A stretch of DNA of 64,000 nt from assembly GCF_900327775.1 (NCBI RefSeq), contig NZ_OUMZ01000007.1, positions 2,177,428-2,241,427 of the forward strand. Reading direction: 5' to 3'. The notes beneath the pieces were generated by a model. That model worked only from the letters and a program-made list of their open reading frames with translations. It was not told the DNA's origin and ran no database searches. Positions 35,244-44,116 of this stretch are shown here, one piece after another. Each line of letters starts with the position of its first letter. Position 1 is the first letter of the stretch. The position numbers and the translations under genes are program-made. The DNA is from Roseovarius sp. EL26 (GTDB lineage: Bacteria; Pseudomonadota; Alphaproteobacteria; Rhodobacterales; Rhodobacteraceae).

Positions 35244-36207
35244 TGTTGCGCTCGCCACGGTGATGCAGCATCCGCCCGATCGTGTTCATCAGTATCTGAG
35301 CGGCTAGGATGGATGTGGTACCCGTGTGGTCGTAATCCGGGGCAACCTCAACCAAATCAAGCCCAACGATATTGCCCCGTTTGCACAGCCCATCAAACAG
35401 CTCCAGCACCTCATAATAGAGAAAACCGCCATGGCTGGGCGTTCCGGTGCCCGGCGCGATGGAGGGGTCGAACCCGTCAATGTCGATAGTCACGTAATAA
35501 CGTACGCCTTCGGGAATACGTGACAGTACATTGCCCACGCCTAGTTTGCGGAATTGCCGGACGCTTAGGATGTCTGACCCCATAGCGCGGGCATCGTCAT
35601 AGCCGTCTTTCGCAGTGGACGAGACATTACGAATACCAATCTGGCTGAGCCCTGTGACATAAGGCTTTTCAGCCGCGCGGCGCATGGGGTTTCCATGACC
35701 ATAGCGCACGCCGTGGCGTTCATCGACAAAGTCCAGATGCGCGTCGATCTGAACGATATGAATGGGTTCCTGATCATCAAAGGCGTTGACACAGGGGATA
35801 TTGATTGAATGATCTCCGCCCAGAGTGATCGGAATGGCACCAGCTTTGAGTATCTGACGCACGCCATATTCGATATTGGCGTGGCTTTTGATTGTATCGG
35901 TGTGCACGATGTCTGCATCGCCGATATCGACGATATTTATCTCACCGGCAGGCAGATAAGTTATATCGCCCTCGTGGTCATAAGCCCCGCCATGGCCAAA
36001 TGAGAACAAAGTCGATGCCTCACGGATGGCGCGTGGACCGAAACGTGCTCCAGACCGAAACTGGGTGCCAAAATCGAATGGTGCTCCCAGAATTGCCACA
36101 TCGGCGTCAATTGCATCCCAGTCCTGAACATAAGAGTTTTTGCCAAAAGTCGAAATGCCGACAAATGGCAGGTCCAGCCGACCTGATTCATATCCGTGTT
36201 CACTCAT
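35236..36207 (-). CDS. speB: ureohydrolase, agmatinase family (operon copy)
   Basis: A 323-residue ureohydrolase with a complete two-metal site: H133 (GGDHS), D155/H157/D159 (IDAHLDFVD) and D242/D244 (IDIDGFDP). It releases urea from a guanidino compound. It is encoded directly after the ABC importer ATPase gene, so the imported amino acid probably carries a guanidino group. It is clearly distinct from the copies at 5944 and 15345. The symbol denotes family only; the substrate may well not be agmatine. Confidence 0.85.
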   Translation of the reverse strand: MSEHGYESGRLDLPFVGISTFGKNSYVQDWDAIDADVAILGAPFDFGTQFRSGARFGPRAIREASTLFSFGHGGAYDHEGDITYLPAGEINIVDIGDADIVHTDTIKSHANIEYGVRQILKAGAIPITLGGDHSINIPCVNAFDDQEPIHIVQIDAHLDFVDERHGVRYGHGNPMRRAAEKPYVTGLSQIGIRNVSSTAKDGYDDARAMGSDILSVRQFRKLGVGNVLSRIPEGVRYYVTIDIDGFDPSIAPGTGTPSHGGFLYYEVLELFDGLCKRGNIVGLDLVEVAPDYDHTGTTSILAAQILMNTIGRMLHHRGERNND

Positions 36208-36236
36208 GAAGCTCGTCCTATCTTCTAATGTCTGTG

Positions 36237-36995
36237 CTATTTGAAGTCTGAGATGAAGTTTGCGAAAACCTCAGTATCGGGGTTCGTAAACATTTTTTGG
36301 GGTGCACCGCGCTCTGCTATTTCCCCCTGATGAAGAAACACAACCTCGGTGGATACATCCCGGGCAAATGCCATTTCATGGGTCACGATGATCATCGTAC
36401 GGCCTTCACCAGCCAGTTCTTTCATAACCTTCAGAACTTCGCCAACTAGTTCCGGGTCAAGCGCTGAAGTTGGTTCGTCAAAGAGGATCGCATCTGGTTC
36501 CATTGCCAATGCCCGTGCAATGGCAACCCGTTGCTGTTGCCCCCCGGACAGGGCGGAGGGATACATCTCCATTCGCTCGCTCAAACCGACGCGGTTCAGA
36601 ATGTGTTCGGCCTCTTCGCGTGCTTCCTGCCTGCTTTTTTTCAGTACCTGGACAGGTCCTTCCATGACGTTTTCGATGACGGTCCGGTGGGTCCACAAAT
36701 TAAACTGTTGAAACACCATACCAAGGCGTTGTCGTAGCCGTTCTATGGCCTTCCGGTCTGCCGGTTTTCCATCCTTGAACGCGATCTCTTCGCCATGAAC
36801 GTGGATGCGCCCACCAGAGGGAACTTCGAGTGCGTTCAGGCAACGCAGAAATGTGCTTTTGCCTGAACCGCTTGATCCCAATATCGAAATTACATCGTGT
36901 GCATTGGCTGTCAGGTCGATCCCCTTCAGTACTTCTATGGCCCCAAAGGATTTCCGAATGCCTTCGGCCTTTACGACTGCGTCTTGTTCTTGCAT
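36237..36995 (-). CDS. amino-acid ABC transporter ATPase (HisP/OccP type)
   Basis: A 252-residue ABC ATPase. The Walker A motif is GSSGSGKST (from residue 40), the signature LSGGQQQR, and Walker [13 protein letters not shown]. Phe in [17 protein letters not shown] is typical of the polar amino-acid (PAAT) subclass. It energises the two permeases encoded just upstream. GGGGGA precedes the ATG. Confidence 0.93.
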   Translation of the reverse strand: MQEQDAVVKAEGIRKSFGAIEVLKGIDLTANAHDVISILGSSGSGKSTFLRCLNALEVPSGGRIHVHGEEIAFKDGKPADRKAIERLRQRLGMVFQQFNLWTHRTVIENVMEGPVQVLKKSRQEAREEAEHILNRVGLSERMEMYPSALSGGQQQRVAIARALAMEPDAILFDEPTSALDPELVGEVLKVMKELAGEGRTMIIVTHEMAFARDVSTEVVFLHQGEIAERGAPQKMFTNPDTEVFANFISDFK

Positions 36996-37006
36996 GAGAT
37001 TTCCCC

Positions 37007-37705
37007 CTACACGCGGTCAGATTTGAAAAACTGTGGATTCAGTAAAATTTCTGCACGACACCAAACCCAAACAAGGACTGCCGTCAAAGCCAGATAAAGC
37101 AACGCTGCCCAGAGATAGGCCGACAAATCGAAGGTCTTCGAAAAGATCAGCCGGGTTTCACCCAGAAGATCGAAGATTGTGACTACACTTGCCAGAGCGC
37201 TGGCCTTGACTAACAGGATGACCTCGTTACCAAGTGCTGGCCAGGCGATACGATAAGCGTGTGGAAAGATCACTCGGCGGTAGCGTGTAATTGGTGACAT
37301 ACCAACAGCTTTCGCAGCTTCGATTTCGCCATAGGGAACCCCCATAAGGCCTCCGCGCAAAATCTCGATTTGGTAAGCGGTGGAACTGATGACAAAGGTC
37401 AGCATCGCACAGTTGTAGGGCTCTCTGAATAACGACCACAGCCCCCAGTCCTGCAGGAACGGTCTGAACTGTCCTGAGCCGTAGTAGATCAGGAACAACT
37501 GTGCCAGCATCGGGGTGCCGCGAATAAAAGAGACATAGACGCGCACTGGAACGCTGAACATTGCAGGACCATTCAGTCGCACCAACGCCAACCCCGGCGC
37601 GATGATCGCCGCCAAAATCGCGCCAATCCCTGCCAGTTGGATCGTGACCCAAAGCCCTTCCAGGTATTTCGGCCAATATTGTATGAGCAGCTCAATCGGG
37701 TTCAT
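37007..37705 (-). CDS. amino-acid ABC transporter permease (HisM/OccM type)
   Basis: A 232-residue inner-membrane permease. The EAA loop [32 protein letters not shown] identifies the PAAT family. The ATG at 37705 has GGAGG upstream and overlaps the preceding permease stop (ATGA). It forms a heterodimeric channel with the permease at 37702-38409. Confidence 0.92.
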   Translation of the reverse strand: MNPIELLIQYWPKYLEGLWVTIQLAGIGAILAAIIAPGLALVRLNGPAMFSVPVRVYVSFIRGTPMLAQLFLIYYGSGQFRPFLQDWGLWSLFREPYNCAMLTFVISSTAYQIEILRGGLMGVPYGEIEAAKAVGMSPITRYRRVIFPHAYRIAWPALGNEVILLVKASALASVVTIFDLLGETRLIFSKTFDLSAYLWAALLYLALTAVLVWVWCRAEILLNPQFFKSDRV

Positions 37706-38409
37706 GCGCCTGCCCTCCGTACACCGCGATTGGCTCGGCGTTCCAATTTCGCTAACCCGACCTCGGAGGCAAGGCACAGAACCCAATATATCAGGCAGGC
37801 TGCCAGATAGAAGTTAAACGGAAGTTTTGTGAAACCGGCGGCAACCTTAGTCATGCGCATCAGATCGTCGAGCGCGATGACCGAGACAAGTGCCGTGTCT
37901 TTCAAAAGATTGATCCAAAGGTTGCCAAGCCCAGGTAGAGCAAACCGCCAGACTTGAGGAACTTTGACACGTATGAAAATCTGCCACCGTGTCATGCCGA
38001 TGGCTTGAGCTGCCTCGGTCTGACCCGGGTCAAGCGATTGAAACGCCCCGCGCAGAACCTCGGCCGCAAACGCACCAAACACCATGCCAAGTGCAATAAC
38101 GCCTGCCGCCATTGGCGAGAACTCTACCGGTTCAGCGCCCATCGTACTCATAATCGCGTTCAGAAGAATCCCTGCGCCATTATAAATCACGAACAGTGTT
38201 AGAATTTCAGGCAGGCCGCGCATTGTCGTTGTGTACAGACGCGCGCCCGCCCTTAGAGCTCTTGAGTTTGCCAAAGACATGCCGGAAAAAACGAACCCCA
38301 GCAGTAGCCCGACAGGCAGTGCTAGTATGGCAAGCTGCAGCGTGATGCCGAGGCCTGCCAATAGCTCATCTCCCCACCCCGTGTCTCCATATGCAAACAA
38401 TTCAAGCAT
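37702..38409 (-). CDS. amino-acid ABC transporter permease (HisQ/OccQ type)
   Basis: A 235-residue inner-membrane permease with the EAA loop QAIGMTRWQIFIRVKVPQVWRFALPGLGN. It is translated just after the binding protein gene (9-bp gap) and coupled to the second permease by an ATGA overlap. The pattern matches histidine, lysine/arginine/ornithine and octopine importers. Confidence 0.92.
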   Translation of the reverse strand: MLELFAYGDTGWGDELLAGLGITLQLAILALPVGLLLGFVFSGMSLANSRALRAGARLYTTTMRGLPEILTLFVIYNGAGILLNAIMSTMGAEPVEFSPMAAGVIALGMVFGAFAAEVLRGAFQSLDPGQTEAAQAIGMTRWQIFIRVKVPQVWRFALPGLGNLWINLLKDTALVSVIALDDLMRMTKVAAGFTKLPFNFYLAACLIYWVLCLASEVGLAKLERRANRGVRRAGA

Positions 38410-38418
38410 CAGATTCTA

Positions 38419-39207
38419 TCACTCAGCTTTCATGGTTCGAACATTGATATCGAAGTATTGGTCGTTGATTTCCTTGTAGGTTCCATTCTCGATGATCGTG
38501 GCAAGGGCTGCATTAATGGCCTCAACAAGATCCGTATCTGCCTGGCGGATAGCGATGCCGACACCATCCCCAACAAATTCTGGGTCCGTGATTGGGTCAC
38601 CAATGATTTCGCAACAAGCACCATCTTCGGTTTTCAACGTCCAATCTGAAAGGGGAATCGTGTCGCCCACCATCAGGTCCAACCGACCGCTTGCCATATC
38701 CAGATTGGCGTCATCCTGGCTTGCATAAAGTCGAAGGTCAGCTTGCGGATAGACCGCTTGAATAAAATCCGCCTGTGTCGTTCCGCTTTGCGCGCCAAAA
38801 GTCCTGTTAGACAGGGCCTCAGGCGAAAAGTCGGTGATGCCTGCATCTTTTGCGGCAACATAGCTCATTGCTGCCAGATAGTACGGGTCCGAGAAGGCTA
38901 CCTGCTTTTTGCGCTCTTCAGTGATGAACATCGAGGCAATCACAAAATCATATTTGTTGGCAATCAGGCCGGGAATAATTCCGTCCCAATCCTGTGCAAC
39001 CAATTCACATTCGCGACCCATCTCTTCACAAAGCGCAAGACCAATATCTACATCAAAACCAGCAAGTTGACCGGAGGAATCGATATAGTTAAAGGGGGGA
39101 AAGGCACCTTCAGTACCCAGACGCAGTGTATCCTGAGCATTGACTGCTGTAGCTGAAAGAGATGTGAGGACTGCCAGTCCTACAAGTGATTTGACGATGG
39201 TTTTCAT
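38419..39207 (-). CDS. amino-acid ABC transporter binding protein (arginine/opine-like)
   Basis: A 262-residue periplasmic protein with a Sec signal (residues 1-24, ending AVNAQD). TEGAFPPFNY, GFDVDIGLALCEEMG and QDWDGIIPGLIANKYDFVIASM-like segments place it near the LAO/ArgT and octopine/nopaline-binding proteins, which recognise basic or guanidino amino acids. GGAG precedes the ATG. It starts the transporter part of the operon. An arginine derivative is the most likely ligand. Confidence 0.88.
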   Translation of the reverse strand: MKTIVKSLVGLAVLTSLSATAVNAQDTLRLGTEGAFPPFNYIDSSGQLAGFDVDIGLALCEEMGRECELVAQDWDGIIPGLIANKYDFVIASMFITEERKKQVAFSDPYYLAAMSYVAAKDAGITDFSPEALSNRTFGAQSGTTQADFIQAVYPQADLRLYASQDDANLDMASGRLDLMVGDTIPLSDWTLKTEDGACCEIIGDPITDPEFVGDGVGIAIRQADTDLVEAINAALATIIENGTYKEINDQYFDINVRTMKAE

Positions 39208-39258
39208 GAGTTTTCTCCTCTGTCGTGGTGCCGCATCCGCGGATCTCTTTTATTGCTG

Positions 39259-39648
39259 TTAATTTGGGGGGCAGTAGGCGATGAACTCGATTTCCACCGC
39301 AGCGCCGATTGTTAGACCCGCACAAATTATCGCGCGTGCCGGGGCGTTTGATTTGAAGTACTCTGTATAGGCGGCATTAAACGCGTCGAAGTCATCCGCA
39401 TTCGGCAAGCAAACATTTGTCTTGATGACGTCTCCTAGCGTGGCACCCGCCTGTGCGAGGATACGTTTGGCATCTGCCAAGATCTGATGAGTTTCAGCGA
39501 CAACACCGCCCCGTACGATCTCAAAGTCTGCGCCAAACCCAACCAAGCCGGAAACGTAGATCATATCCCCGGCCCGGACATAGGTAGAATATGGCAAGTC
39601 TTCTTCGCTTGGCTTACCGTGCTCAATTATTTTTTTGGTTGAGTTCAT
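39259..39648 (-). CDS. RidA-family (YjgF/Rid) enamine/imine deaminase
   Basis: A 129-residue Rid protein. The catalytic Arg is in APARAIICAG and the trimer-forming C-terminus is GAAVEIEFIAY. Rid enzymes hydrolyse reactive enamine/imine intermediates, such as those released by PLP-dependent dehydratases. It follows the dehydratase gene by 3 bp, so it probably handles that enzyme's product. Length is normal. Confidence 0.9.
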   Translation of the reverse strand: MNSTKKIIEHGKPSEEDLPYSTYVRAGDMIYVSGLVGFGADFEIVRGGVVAETHQILADAKRILAQAGATLGDVIKTNVCLPNADDFDAFNAAYTEYFKSNAPARAIICAGLTIGAAVEIEFIAYCPPN

Positions 39649-39651
39649 GGT

Positions 39652-40638
39652 TCAGCTCGCTCCATTAATTGCCGATGTGAATGTGGGTAAGTCGATGTTG
39701 CGGCCGCTGATCACCACAATCGCGCGATCCGGGTTATGTTCGCGAACTTCGGGACTTAGTGCAGCGATAACCGAAGTGATTGAACCGCCCTCGACAATCA
39801 GCCCTTCGCTGTCAGCAAAGTGATGCATTTCCGGTGCCAGACTTTCTTCGGAAACAAGGACAGCCCTGTCCATGAAATCTCGTACAATCGGAAAGGTGTG
39901 AGTGTTCCGCATACCGATCGCCCCGGTAATGCAACTTGCCAGACTGGGAAATTCATCCACATGTACCGGCTTACCCGCCTCTAGGCTGCGAACCATTCCC
40001 GGTTCGATCTCCATTGACGAACCAACGACGGTCAGGTTTGGGGAAACCGATTTGGCCGCAAGTGCAATACCCGACAACAATCCTCCACCAGAAAGAGGGG
40101 CTACGATCATATCAGCGTCTGGCAGATCGGTCAGAGCCTCAAGTGCAATGGTGCCCTGCCCCGCAATAACTCTCAGGTCATCATATGGATCGGCCCAAGT
40201 GTATCCGTGTGTCTCTATCAACTGATCTGCATGGGCCTGGGCCTCGTCCTGGCTATCACCATGGACAATCACCTCGGCCCCATACGAACGCATCGCCTTC
40301 CGTTTGTTTTCGGGACAGAGATCGCACACTACAATCTTTGCCTGAATCCCAAGTTTCTTTGCCAGATAGGCAACCGCCCGTCCGTGATTACCACTTGATA
40401 CGGCAACAACACCGCGTGATTTTTCTTCTTCGGTCAGTTGTAGAATGCGGTTGGAGGCCCCCCTTAACTTGAAGCTTCCTGTGATTTGCAGATTTTCCAA
40501 TTTGAGCCAGATTTCAAAACCAGCGCGTTCAGATAAAACTTCGGAAAACACCAAGGGTGTGCGACGAATGATCGGCGTTATCCGTTGATGCGCCGTCATG
40601 ATATCCTGCAGCGCCAGAAATTTGGCAGGGACCCTCAT
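39652..40638 (-). CDS. PLP-dependent threonine/serine dehydratase-family enzyme
   Basis: A 328-residue fold-type II PLP enzyme. The Schiff-base Lys is K57 (GSFKLRGASN), the phosphate loop is LSGGGLLSG, and SSGNHGRAVAY is conserved. It lacks the regulatory ACT domain of biosynthetic IlvA, so it is catabolic. Relatives act on threonine, serine, 3-hydroxyaspartate or hydroxyectoine-pathway intermediates. The ATG at 40638 overlaps the DapA-like stop. With RidA next to it, it likely removes ammonia from a beta-hydroxy amino acid intermediate. Confidence 0.85.
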   Translation of the reverse strand: MRVPAKFLALQDIMTAHQRITPIIRRTPLVFSEVLSERAGFEIWLKLENLQITGSFKLRGASNRILQLTEEEKSRGVVAVSSGNHGRAVAYLAKKLGIQAKIVVCDLCPENKRKAMRSYGAEVIVHGDSQDEAQAHADQLIETHGYTWADPYDDLRVIAGQGTIALEALTDLPDADMIVAPLSGGGLLSGIALAAKSVSPNLTVVGSSMEIEPGMVRSLEAGKPVHVDEFPSLASCITGAIGMRNTHTFPIVRDFMDRAVLVSEESLAPEMHHFADSEGLIVEGGSITSVIAALSPEVREHNPDRAIVVISGRNIDLPTFTSAINGAS

Positions 40639-41564
40639 CGCATTGTTCCCAGGCCAGCCGGGAAATGGGGCGAAAACGGTACCACCATTTCCGAAAGTTG
40701 CTGGCAACGCGCCTCCGGCAATGTTTCGAGCGGCGGCCGAACCAGACGCCAGTTCTCATCACCAGAGGCATTCGCAACAATGTCTTTGACCGCTTCGCTG
40801 ATTGGAAACTTCAGCAACGTTTCTTCCCAAAGCCGAACAAGCAAATCTTGTGCCTCTTGCGCCATTGGAGTGTTTTCTGACCATTCGGCATATACGCGCG
40901 CCAGAAGATTGGGCGTCAGATTCGCCGTCGCCGTAATTGCGCCATGGCCGCCTTCTTGCAGCAACGGCCACAACAAATTGTCATCACCCGAAAAGACCTT
41001 GAGCTGTGGGAACGTTTTTGCCAAGTAAATCATGTTTTCCAGCGACCCGGTGCTGTCCTTTATGCCCACAAAGACCTCCGGATAGCGGTCAATCAACCGA
41101 CTTATGACATTTGGATTGACAGGTGCGCCGGTTGCCTCAGGGAAATGGTAAAAGATTATATCACGCGCGCTGTCGCTCAGGCTCTCGAGCAGCTCAGAAT
41201 AGAAACCGAACACGCCGTTATCTGATGCGGGGCGGAAAAAATATGGCGGGTGAACCAGAATTCCGGCACAGCCCAGATCAAGCGCATGAGCACTGAGCAG
41301 AGCTGTATCAGCAACTGAGCAACAGCCGGTTCCAACAATCACGCTATTTGCATTAATCCCTGATGCGATCAGGGCTTCAAGCACTTCCCGACGTTCCGCC
41401 AGTCCAAACGACGCAGCTTCCCCGGTTGTTCCAAACAGCACGATCCCGTCGCAGCCATTGGCCAAAAGCCAACGGCAATGGCCGATTAGTTTACCCCGAT
41501 CAATACTGCCGTTCGCCAATAACGGAACGATACTTGCTGCGCAAACGGATGGAAGGCGTCCCAT
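40635..41564 (-). CDS. DapA/NAL-family lyase or dehydratase
   Basis: A 309-residue TIM-barrel enzyme. The Schiff-base Lys is K169 (VGIKDSTG), the catalytic Tyr is Y139 (IIFYHFP), and GTTGEAASF is the phosphate/carboxylate loop. The family includes dihydrodipicolinate synthase, N-acetylneuraminate lyase, sugar-acid dehydratases and 4-hydroxy-pyrroline-carboxylate deaminase. It is the first gene of the operon, so it is catabolic rather than for lysine synthesis. A keto acid or cyclic imine derived from the imported amino acid is the probable substrate. Confidence 0.85.
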   Translation of the reverse strand: MGRLPSVCAASIVPLLANGSIDRGKLIGHCRWLLANGCDGIVLFGTTGEAASFGLAERREVLEALIASGINANSVIVGTGCCSVADTALLSAHALDLGCAGILVHPPYFFRPASDNGVFGFYSELLESLSDSARDIIFYHFPEATGAPVNPNVISRLIDRYPEVFVGIKDSTGSLENMIYLAKTFPQLKVFSGDDNLLWPLLQEGGHGAITATANLTPNLLARVYAEWSENTPMAQEAQDLLVRLWEETLLKFPISEAVKDIVANASGDENWRLVRPPLETLPEARCQQLSEMVVPFSPHFPAGLGTMR

Positions 41565-41642
41565 AGTTCATCAATCCCCTCGAGTGTTGCGAGCATTCAA
41601 GGGAAGTTTTAGTTCGGCTAAAATCACAATTTACAAAAGTTA

Positions 41643-41661
41643 ACTTTTGCCCAGCAAAAGT
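41643..41661. promoter_or_regulatory. LysR-type operator ACTTTTGC-N3-GCAAAAGT
   Basis: A perfect 8+8 dyad with a 3-bp centre, between the LysR stop and the first gene of the 11-gene operon. It resembles the ACTTGC-N7-GCAAGT operators near 7 and 9.8 kb, whose LysR belongs to the same subfamily. It could also serve as a weak terminator for the LysR gene. Confidence 0.55.
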
Positions 41662-41666
41662 ATAGT

Positions 41667-42587
41667 TCAATCGATTGCCTGAACCTCTGTCAGGGCTTTC
41701 AGAAACATGTCCACGCGTTTGTCGTTACTGACTCTATGGTAGACAATTTTGATGTCCGTTCCGTAAGAGTAAATTTCGGGTAACAACGGCCAGATTTCGT
41801 TTTGATCGATCCAATGTTCACAAGCATGTCTAGGCAAATAGCCAAGATAAGCCCCGCTCAGAACCATCCCGAGCATTGCTTCAACTGTCGCAACAGTCGC
41901 ACTTTTGGCAAAAATTGTGGGTCTAGTTTCCTTGTGGCTATCATCAAAGTTGCGCGCGGAAAACTTCGAGCTCGACACAATAGCAGCCAACTCATCCTTG
42001 TTCTCAATTCCAAAGGCAGCATGCGTGCTTCCGCAGCACAGAAGCTGCATCTCATTGTAAATCACGACTGAATCGAGAGCACTGGAAACTTCTCGGAACG
42101 GGCCCACTGCCAAGTTTAGTTCATTGTTAAGCAACGCGCGTTCCATTTGTGGCGCGTTCATCAAAACGATATTAAAATCCACATCCGGTGCCAGGGTGGA
42201 AAATTTGCGGATAACCTTATAGATCGGGCATCGTAAATTGGTCAAAATAGCGTCGTCCATTGCAATTTTGATCTGACCTCGCAGATCCCCTCTGAAGGCG
42301 TCAATTGACTTTTCAAATTGGCTTAGGGCGTTGCTCAATGGCTTTATCTGCGAGACAACTAAATGCCCACCCTCAGTAAGCTTGAAGCCACTTCGACCGC
42401 GATCACACAACCGAAATCCCAATCGCGCTTCAAGGTTTGATATGGCGGCACTAATTGCAGGCAGGCTCATGTTCAGGCTGTACTGTGCTGACGATAACCC
42501 ACCGGCCTCGACCACATGAGCAAACACATGCAACAGCTTCAGGTCCGCATCCTGTAGCCTAGGATGATCAGAGATGCCATTTTGCAA
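41667..42587 (-). CDS. LysR-family regulator of the 11-gene operon
   Basis: A LysR protein of about 306 residues. Its HTH (LKLLHVFAHVVEAGGLSSAQ) and the LCDRGRSGFKLTEGG segment are similar to the LysR at 7118. A TTG start at 42587 is preferred because GGAAGG lies 7 bp upstream and it places the HTH at the usual distance; a GTG at 42662 would add 25 residues. It is upstream of and co-directional with the operon starting at 41564, separated by about 100 bp containing the dyad at 41643. It probably senses the operon substrate. Confidence 0.8.
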   Translation of the reverse strand: MQNGISDHPRLQDADLKLLHVFAHVVEAGGLSSAQYSLNMSLPAISAAISNLEARLGFRLCDRGRSGFKLTEGGHLVVSQIKPLSNALSQFEKSIDAFRGDLRGQIKIAMDDAILTNLRCPIYKVIRKFSTLAPDVDFNIVLMNAPQMERALLNNELNLAVGPFREVSSALDSVVIYNEMQLLCCGSTHAAFGIENKDELAAIVSSSKFSARNFDDSHKETRPTIFAKSATVATVEAMLGMVLSGAYLGYLPRHACEHWIDQNEIWPLLPEIYSYGTDIKIVYHRVSNDKRVDMFLKALTEVQAID

Positions 42588-42909
42588 AAAATTTACCTTC
42601 CATTTAGCAGTTGGATCCTCGTTTTTACACTGACCCGCACGACTCTTTATAGATTTGCACACTATCTTAATTTTTGCACTCTAAGCCAGTGATCTAAGGA
42701 TCACCTGCGTTTTGGGTGGATATGCGCGGCTGGTCTTTCAATTTTACCGACCTCTGAGGAGATTTTCAGGTCGGCTCTCTACCGTCATTCTCTGCGTTTC
42801 GCATTAATGTCTGCTATCGGGTTTAGCGTGCCAGGAGTGAAAACCCGGCTTTGGCCATTAGCAACAAAGCTGCTTTGCGTTGATCGATGAACGTGGGAAA
42901 GTCGTTGTC
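42588..42909. other. intergenic region between LysR and the exonuclease gene
   Basis: It carries the divergent promoters of both genes; no gene is seen. TTTGCAC occurs twice near 42651-42678. Confidence 0.4.
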
Positions 42910-43527
42910 ATGGCCAATGCTGCACCTTTGTCTTTACCAACCTGTTTCAATCAGGTCGAACCGCTAAGCGACAATCTCAGATTCATAGCTGTAGACGTAG
43001 AGACTGCCGGATATGACATCGCGAGCATCTGTCAAATCGGCCTGGCTTTTGTTGGGTTTGACAACTCAATTGCGACTTACAGCACTTACATCGATCCTCG
43101 CACGCCATTCGCCGCAGGCAATACGCGATTGCATGGCATTGATGCTGCAACTATCAAGAACGCCCCCAAATTTGCAGAAATATTGCCTGACCTGCGTCCG
43201 GTTCTTGAGACATATCCGCTTATTCAACATAGCCGTTACGATGAGAAAGCCTTTGATGCAGCGTGCCGACTTGCAGGACTTCAAGTGTTGAAGTCGGTAT
43301 GGTCAGACAGCGTTGCCATCGCTCGCCAAGCCTGGCCGGAGTTGCGGGGCAATGGTGGGCATGGTCTGGCCAATCTCAAAAAGGTGTTAGGGCTTCAATT
43401 CAAACACCATGATGCTGGAGAAGATGCACGTGCTGCTGCCGAAGTTACTTTGAAAGCAGAAGCATCAATGGGGCGAAAAATCAGGCTGCTGAATGCCTCA
43501 CAGCAGTTGGTCTTTGATTTTCTGTGA
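42910..43527 (+). CDS. DEDDh 3'-5' exonuclease
   Basis: A protein of about 205 residues with the DnaQ/RNase T-like exonuclease fold. Catalytic residues are D and E in VDVETAG, D in HSRYDEKAF, and H/D in HHDAGEDARAA. Small stand-alone proteins of this type trim DNA or RNA 3' ends. The ATG at 42910 is chosen; a TTG at 42880 is possible. It is not part of the neighbouring catabolic operons. Confidence 0.85.
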   Translation: MANAAPLSLPTCFNQVEPLSDNLRFIAVDVETAGYDIASICQIGLAFVGFDNSIATYSTYIDPRTPFAAGNTRLHGIDAATIKNAPKFAEILPDLRPVLETYPLIQHSRYDEKAFDAACRLAGLQVLKSVWSDSVAIARQAWPELRGNGGHGLANLKKVLGLQFKHHDAGEDARAAAEVTLKAEASMGRKIRLLNASQQLVFDFL

Positions 43528-43715
43528 TGCGAGAGGGCGACTTCGTGGGCCATAAGGCATCAGAACAACCATCAGCTCAAACTGAGGGCTCAAATTTCAT
43601 GACAAATAGTACTTAGAATTAATGTACATGCTATGTGTATTTTATGGACGCCAAAGAGTCACATTCAAATATGAGTCATAGTAAAAACAATAAGTTACAT
43701 GAGGTCAAATGGGCA
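43528..43715. other. intergenic sequence after the exonuclease gene
   Basis: No gene seen. It includes AAATGGGCAAACT (43707-43719) at the edge of repeat B copy 2. Confidence 0.4.
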
Positions 43716-43988
43716 AACTCGGGTCCATTATCTATACATAAGGTGTACATTGAGCGGCTTCACAACGATGCTTTCGGGGTGAAGCCGTCTCTATTTGAGT
43801 ATGGGGTTCGAGGAAATTTTTGGACGCGAAGATCACTCTTTGGTCACACGAAAAGCCGTACAAACCCTTTGTGGATTGCGTGATTAACGCACGAAATCAG
43901 AGTGTTAAATCCGTTCCCCAGGTGGCACAGCCTTAATGACCGCATCGAAGAAATGTTCTGCAGGAACGTCGAGAGCCCGGCTATGATG
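43716..43988. repeat. dispersed repeat B, copy 2, with XRE 3' fragment
   Basis: It matches 31413-31687 in the same orientation. It contains a perfect long-loop hairpin, CGGCTTCAC / GTGAAGCCG, at about 43752-43786. The minus-strand frame ending at 43905 encodes only RALDVPAEHFFDAVIKAVPP of an XRE regulator, so this copy carries just the gene's 3' end. No transposase is present. Confidence 0.8.
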
Positions 43989-44116
43989 ACGGGCAATGTC
44001 TTGAGGTCGGCGGCACATGGCTTTTGCGCCTAAACTCCACCAACTTAGATAAGGAGACAGAATACCCATGGTAAGGGGGTCGGGAAGCAGTCTTTCGCTG
44101 CACCTACAAATCAAAG

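Noticed and set aside
34584..35489. Long plus-strand frame opposite the SDR and ureohydrolase genes
   Set aside because: Antisense shadow of GC-rich coding sequence; no protein signature.
40635..41564. DapA-like gene as lysine biosynthesis dihydrodipicolinate synthase
   Set aside because: It opens a catabolic operon under LysR control with dehydratase and RidA genes; housekeeping dapA is normally placed elsewhere.
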